From: Bacteroidales bacterium
GTDB taxonomy: Bacteria; Bacteroidota; Bacteroidia; Bacteroidales; UBA10428
Assembly (NCBI GenBank): GCA_016938095.1
Contig: JAFGVG010000271.1
Coordinates: 1-10,769 of the forward strand
Direction of reading: 5' to 3'
DNA length: 10,769 bases
Below the pieces are notes generated by a model, which was not told where the DNA came from, did no database searches, and saw nothing but the letters and a program-made list of their open reading frames with translations. The position numbers and the translations under genes are program-made. This document shows, one piece after another, positions 7,248-10,769 of this stretch; the stretch's first letter is position 1, and each line of letters begins with the position of its first letter.

Positions 7248-8549
7248 ATGACTTTCTTCCGCAATCTCTTCCTGCGTTCTGTAATCCTGTTTTGCCTCAG
7301 CACAGGGCTGTTTATCGGTCCTGTGCTTTCGCAGGAGGCTGATTTTATGCCTGCATGGCAGACCGGCTTTCTCGACATTCATTTTATTGCCACGGGTACA
7401 GGTAACTGTTCTTTAATAATAATGCCCGATGGCACTACCCTGCTGATTGATGCCGGAGAGCAGGACCCGACTTCACCTAGGGTATTGTCGCCGCGGAACA
7501 CAGGAAGATATCCCAATTATGGGAAGTTGGGATATCAATGGATGGCAGCCTATATCCGTGACATGTTAGCGGTTGACAGCATCAGACTGGATTATGCTTT
7601 GATCACCCATTACCATGAGGATCATTTTGGATGTGTTTATCCGGGTATTGCGAAATCAACCCGGGGCGATTATTATTTGTCGGGTATTACAGGTTTAGGC
7701 GATGAAATTCCTATTGGCATCCTTATCGACCGGGGAACAGCATACCCGTTTGACCTGAAAGAAAAAGCTTCTGATTTGCCACGGCAATATGCTTCGCTGC
7801 TGAATTACTGGCGTTTTATCGACTGGCAGGTTAAGAACAGCGGCATGGAACATCAGGAAATAAGGGTAGGAGCCAATGATCAGGTTGTAATGCTGAATAA
7901 ACCGGATGCTTTTCCTGATTTCAGCATTACCATGGTGAATGCCAATGGTGTGATTTGGGGAGGAACAGGCAAGCCCAATTTCACCCTTATGCCCACCCCG
8001 AAAGATATTATTAATAATGGCGCTGTTCCTGACGAAAATACCTTATCCTGTGGCATATTACTCCGTTTTGGCGGATTTGCCTTCTATACTTCAGGCGATA
8101 TACATGGTCCGCAACCCGAATATATGGCTAAGCCACACTGGTACGATATCGAAAGTCTGGTAGCACCAATAATTGGCGAGGTAGATGTTACCACGGCCAA
8201 TCATCACGGCAACCGCGATGCCATGTCGGCTTACTACCTGTCGGAGTTAAAACCCAGGGTAATCATACAGGAAGTCTGGTCATCCGATCATCCCGGGCAT
8301 GAAACCTTGCTGCGCATGACTTCACAACATATCTGGAGGGGCGAAAGAGATTTGTTCGCCACGGCCATGCTTAATGCCAACAAGCTTGTTATAGGCGAAC
8401 TAATCGATAAAAGCTACAAAAGTATGCAGGGACATATTGTGGTGAGGGTGAAACCCGGTGGCGATGAATACTTTGTTTATATACTTAACAATCAAAGTAT
8501 TGAAAAAAATGTTTTGGCTTGCTATGGGCCCTATAAGGCCAAACAATAG
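7248..8549 (+). CDS. Exported metallo-beta-lactamase-fold hydrolase (ComEC C-terminal-like)
   Basis: The product is 433 residues with a signal peptide (1-29, likely cleavage VLS|QE), so it is probably periplasmic. The fold markers appear in order. DIHFIATGTGNCSLI (43-57) and LLIDAGE (65-71) form the first strands. The metal motif HYHEDH is at 121-126. SGDI (282-285) supplies the bridging Asp284, NHHGNRDA lies at 318-325, and SSDHPGHE at 345-352. The opening strands and NHHG resemble the hydrolase domain of ComEC/Rec2 DNA-uptake proteins and their stand-alone relatives, but the membrane channel domain is absent. About 150 residues separate the metal motif from Asp284, longer than usual. It starts 15 bp after the receptor stop. 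Phosphodiesterase or nuclease activity fits both family and neighbourhood, but the substrate is unknown. Confidence 0.85.
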   Translation: MTFFRNLFLRSVILFCLSTGLFIGPVLSQEADFMPAWQTGFLDIHFIATGTGNCSLIIMPDGTTLLIDAGEQDPTSPRVLSPRNTGRYPNYGKLGYQWMAAYIRDMLAVDSIRLDYALITHYHEDHFGCVYPGIAKSTRGDYYLSGITGLGDEIPIGILIDRGTAYPFDLKEKASDLPRQYASLLNYWRFIDWQVKNSGMEHQEIRVGANDQVVMLNKPDAFPDFSITMVNANGVIWGGTGKPNFTLMPTPKDIINNGAVPDENTLSCGILLRFGGFAFYTSGDIHGPQPEYMAKPHWYDIESLVAPIIGEVDVTTANHHGNRDAMSAYYLSELKPRVIIQEVWSSDHPGHETLLRMTSQHIWRGERDLFATAMLNANKLVIGELIDKSYKSMQGHIVVRVKPGGDEYFVYILNNQSIEKNVLACYGPYKAKQ

Positions 8550-8588
8550 CTAAAAATCTAAAATTCTTAATCCAAAAAACACAATACC

Positions 8589-9395
8589 ATGAGTATGAAA
8601 AGTAGTATGGCCCTGGTGCTTGTATTGCTGACATCACCCTCAATTGCCCAGCAATATCAGAAAATGGCCCGGCATAACGGTTACCGGCTGGTTGCACACC
8701 GGGGCGGCATTACCGAAAAAGTATTTGATGAATTCGACCCATTATCCATACAGGCTGCCATTGACAGCGGTTACTGGATGCTTGAAATGGATGTAAGACC
8801 TACAGCCGATCACCAGGTAATATTGCATCACGATGCTACATTAAAAAGGATTTATGGGGTTGATAAAAGGCCTGAAGAGCTCACCCTGGCTGAGCTGAAG
8901 AAACTCCGCGCCCTAAAGGGTGGTTACGCACCTGTGACTTTCGAAGAGGCTGCTGCCATGTGTTCGGGTAAAATAAGGTTTATGGTGGATGTAAAGCCAA
9001 ACACAGCAGAAAAATGGTTTTACGACGAGATCAACCGTGTGCTTCAGCAGTATCATATGGCCGATGAAGCTTATTTCATCAGAAATGACATAGCTTCCTT
9101 TTTTACCGCAGGTTCCTTTGGCTTTCGCATGGAAGAATTGCCCGCCATGAAAAAACGTCTTTCGCAAGGTGAGGATATTCAAAAAAAGTATTACCTGTTT
9201 GATCATGGAAACCGCATCAATGCCGAGGCAGCCCGGTGGTGTCAGCAGCATAATATCGAGGTTTGTGCCTCGGTGAACATTGGGCATTACTTTTATGAGA
9301 GCCATGAAAAAGGAGCACACCGCGACATTGAATACCTGAAACAGAGCGGTGTTACCTTGTTTCAGATAGATTCGGATTACGACCAGCATTTTTAG
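8589..9395 (+). CDS. Exported glycerophosphodiester phosphodiesterase family protein
   Basis: The product is 268 residues with a signal peptide (1-20, cleavage SIA|QQ). It has the GDPD TIM-barrel pattern: AHRGG at 36-40 (catalytic His37, Arg38), LEMDVR at 65-70 (metal ligands Glu66 and Asp68), and VILHHDATLKR at 77-87, with second catalytic His81 followed by Asp82. VDVK at 133-136 takes the place of the usual E-x-K. These enzymes hydrolyse glycerophosphodiesters to glycerol-3-phosphate and an alcohol. The canonical PENT stretch after HRG is replaced here by a longer VFDEFDPLS region, so the substrate may differ from ordinary glycerophosphodiesters. It follows the MBL gene by 39 bp and precedes the next GDPD-superfamily gene by 3 bp. 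Two in-frame ATGs at residues 3 and 7 are possible alternative starts. Confidence 0.85.
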   Translation: MSMKSSMALVLVLLTSPSIAQQYQKMARHNGYRLVAHRGGITEKVFDEFDPLSIQAAIDSGYWMLEMDVRPTADHQVILHHDATLKRIYGVDKRPEELTLAELKKLRALKGGYAPVTFEEAAAMCSGKIRFMVDVKPNTAEKWFYDEINRVLQQYHMADEAYFIRNDIASFFTAGSFGFRMEELPAMKKRLSQGEDIQKKYYLFDHGNRINAEAARWCQQHNIEVCASVNIGHYFYESHEKGAHRDIEYLKQSGVTLFQIDSDYDQHF

Positions 9396-9398
9396 CCA

Positions 9399-10172
9399 AT
9401 GAATAAAATCCTTAAATGGTTTATATGGGTTTTTCTGTCAACTGTCAGCCCTATTGTTGCGCAGCCTGAAATTCATTCGCACAATGATTACCTGAGAGGC
9501 CTTCCGTTTTGGGAAGCGATGGTTTCAGGCTGTACCTCGGTTGAAGCTGATATTATCCTGCGCAATGATACCTTGTTCGTCGCACATACAACAAGTGAAA
9601 CCCGGCCGTTGCTCACCTTTGAAGCATTGTATTGCAGGCCGGCCAGTCAACTGATCGGGGGAAGCGGTCTCTATGCATACCCGACCTTTAAGCGTTTTCA
9701 TCTGCTGATTGACGTAAAAACCGGAAGCCTGCCGACATTAAACAAGCTGTGTGAACTATTGGCACAATATCCTCAGGTGTTTGATCCCGAAAAAAATGAA
9801 AACGCCATTCGCATCATAGTGAGCGGAAACAGGCCATCCCCGGGTCTTACCGAACAGTTTCCAGATTATCTGATGTATGACGCACGCACTCCTGCCGAAG
9901 CCTTACGCTATGGCCGACAGGCAGAATTGATCAGTCGTAATTTCAGCGATTTCAGTAAGTGGAACGGAATAGATAAACCCAATGACTCAGAGAGACAGCG
10001 TCTTGAAGCATTTATTAAAACCTGTCATGATGGAGGGTACAAAGTAAGATTCTGGAACACACCAGATACCGAAGATGCTTATTTTGTATTGTCTTCATTG
10101 GGCGTTGACTACCTCAATACCGATCATCCTTTACGGGTAAGGTGCTGGCTGCAGCGTAACGGAAATCAGTAA
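9399..10172 (+). CDS. Exported PI-PLC/GDPD-superfamily phosphodiesterase (AIM6-like)
   Basis: The product is 257 residues with a signal peptide (1-21, cleavage IVA|QP). Mature residues begin EIHSHNDY (24-31), followed by CTSVEADIIL (45-54), LFVAHT (59-64) and LLIDVKTG (102-109). This is the pattern of the PI-PLC-like phosphodiesterase superfamily subgroup that includes fungal AIM6-type proteins. His26 or His28, Asp30, Glu49, Asp51 and His63 are the likely active-site residues. The C-terminal VDYLNTDHP (236-244) is the usual closing barrel strand. It is only distantly similar to the GDPD gene 3 bp upstream, so a recent duplication is unlikely. The pair probably acts in the periplasm on related phosphodiester substrates. 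It is the last gene of the cluster; a repeat region and the convergent aroK follow. Confidence 0.8.
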   Translation: MNKILKWFIWVFLSTVSPIVAQPEIHSHNDYLRGLPFWEAMVSGCTSVEADIILRNDTLFVAHTTSETRPLLTFEALYCRPASQLIGGSGLYAYPTFKRFHLLIDVKTGSLPTLNKLCELLAQYPQVFDPEKNENAIRIIVSGNRPSPGLTEQFPDYLMYDARTPAEALRYGRQAELISRNFSDFSKWNGIDKPNDSERQRLEAFIKTCHDGGYKVRFWNTPDTEDAYFVLSSLGVDYLNTDHPLRVRCWLQRNGNQ

Positions 10173-10205
10173 GAGGTTGAGAATTGAGCAAGAAAAAAAC
10201 AAGAC

Positions 10206-10275
10206 AATGAAAGAATGAAGAAATGAAAAAATGAAAGAATAATGGATATCAGAAAGCCAAGAGCCAAGACAATGT
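10206..10275 (+). repeat. A/G-rich degenerate repeats, period about 7
   Basis: Units AATGAAA, GAATGAA, GAAATGA and AAAAATG run from 10206 to 10233, and a short AGCCAAG pair follows at 10255-10268. The phrase CAAGACAATG occurs twice, once ending near 10209 and once near 10274, so the segment between may be a duplicated module. It forms part of the 236-bp gap between the cluster and aroK. No gene was recognised in that gap. Confidence 0.6.
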
Positions 10276-10327
10276 AAGAATAAAGAAATGCTATTTCTTC
10301 ATTCCTTCATTTTTTCATTTCTTCATT
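10214..10327. repeat. 27-bp inverted repeat with 60-bp spacer
   Basis: The left arm, 10214-10240, is the reverse complement of 10301-10327 with a single mismatch. The arms are AATGAAG-type on the left and CTTCATT-type on the right. A smaller stem lies inside the spacer: AAGAAAT at 10283-10289 against ATTTCTT at 10293-10299, with a 3-nt loop. The element sits between two convergent genes, where a hairpin could act as a bidirectional transcription barrier. A degenerate miniature mobile element is also possible, but no transposase or clear target duplication is seen. Confidence 0.7.
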
Positions 10328-10408
10328 ATTAAATACCCTATCAAACACCTAATGATGAATAACGAAGAACTGGTCTGCACCCAGAACCAAGCAACAGCCT
10401 CCTGACAA

Positions 10409-10769
10409 TCAATCTCCTTCCAACCGCCGGACAAATTCCTCCACATCCGGGCTATCCCCTGATACAATGTACTTTGCTCTCAGGTAATGGTGCTCACAGC
10501 GCACCCGCAAACCGACTACATATTCCCTCAGCTCGGCTTCGGACTTGCCCAGCACAATCGGCCGGTCCTTTGCCGCATGTTTGAGTCTTTCAATCAACAG
10601 TTCGTTGCTCACATTCAGGTAAATAACATCTCCGAAGTTTTCCATCAGGGCCATATTGTCACAATGACAGGGGGCGCCTCCCCCGGTTGATATTACAATA
10701 TTATCGTGCTGAACGGCTACCTCTTTCAAGGCTTTCCATTCGAGCCTGCGGAATCCCTCCTCGCCGAGC
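10409..10769 (-). CDS. aroK: Shikimate kinase, N-terminus cut off by the window
   Basis: The minus-strand frame is open from the window edge to the TGA at 10409-10411, giving about 119 residues of the C-terminal two thirds. It begins in mid-protein with LGEEGFRRLEWKALKEV, continues into NIVISTGGGAPC, the shikimate-binding Gly-rich loop, and reaches KDRPIVLG, the lid region with its conserved Arg. RCEHHYLRAKYIV is the usual nucleotide-base contact region near the end. The Walker A motif lies beyond the window. Shikimate kinase phosphorylates shikimate with ATP in the aromatic amino-acid pathway in the cytoplasm. A TTG at 10729 could be taken as a start, but the conserved EEGFR sequence upstream of it shows that the gene continues. 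It is convergent with the phosphodiesterase cluster and unrelated in function. Confidence 0.9.
   Translation of the reverse strand, partial: LGEEGFRRLEWKALKEVAVQHDNIVISTGGGAPCHCDNMALMENFGDVIYLNVSNELLIERLKHAAKDRPIVLGKSEAELREYVVGLRVRCEHHYLRAKYIVSGDSPDVEEFVRRLEGD

Noticed and set aside
6747..9389. Minus-strand open frames 6747-7208 and 8913-9389
   Set aside because: They are fully antisense to well-supported genes and have no domain similarity that I recognise.

Overview
The window looks like chromosomal DNA from a member of the Bacteroidota. The evidence is a TonB-dependent receptor of the Oar/carboxypeptidase-regulatory type, a DUF3127 protein (a family typical of this phylum), promoter-like TAnnTTTG boxes, no clear Shine-Dalgarno sequences, and exported proteins whose predicted signal peptidase sites are followed by Gln. 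Placement below phylum, perhaps Bacteroidales/Marinilabiliales, is only a guess.

Layout. Positions 1-2504 (minus strand, C-terminus off the window) encode a large membrane protein: a multi-spanning domain resembling NTT (ATP/ADP-translocase-type) carriers, followed by HEAT-like helical repeats. A 359-bp divergent intergenic region (2505-2863) follows. It holds candidate promoters for both directions and a 154-bp tract of 22 degenerate heptamers. Next is a short DUF3127 gene (2864-3235) with an SSB-like acidic tail. Then comes a 290-bp gap with a second heptamer tract, a GC-rich palindrome, two small dyads and a candidate promoter.

The core of the window is a tight five-gene plus-strand cluster (3526-10172). 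It encodes a small exported protein of unknown function, an Oar-like TonB-dependent receptor, an exported metallo-beta-lactamase-fold hydrolase, an exported glycerophosphodiester phosphodiesterase, and a second exported PI-PLC/GDPD-superfamily protein. Junctions are a 4-bp ATGA overlap and gaps of 15, 39 and 3 bp, so one transcript is likely. My inference is an envelope system that imports or handles a phosphodiester-containing substrate across the outer membrane and hydrolyses phosphodiester bonds in the periplasm. There is no SusD-like partner, and the actual substrate cannot be read from the sequence.

The window closes with a 236-bp A/G-rich repeat region (10173-10408), including a 27-bp inverted repeat, and the 3' part of a convergent shikimate kinase gene (aroK) on the minus strand. 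Three of the intergenic regions carry 7-bp-period tracts, which is the most unusual non-coding pattern here.
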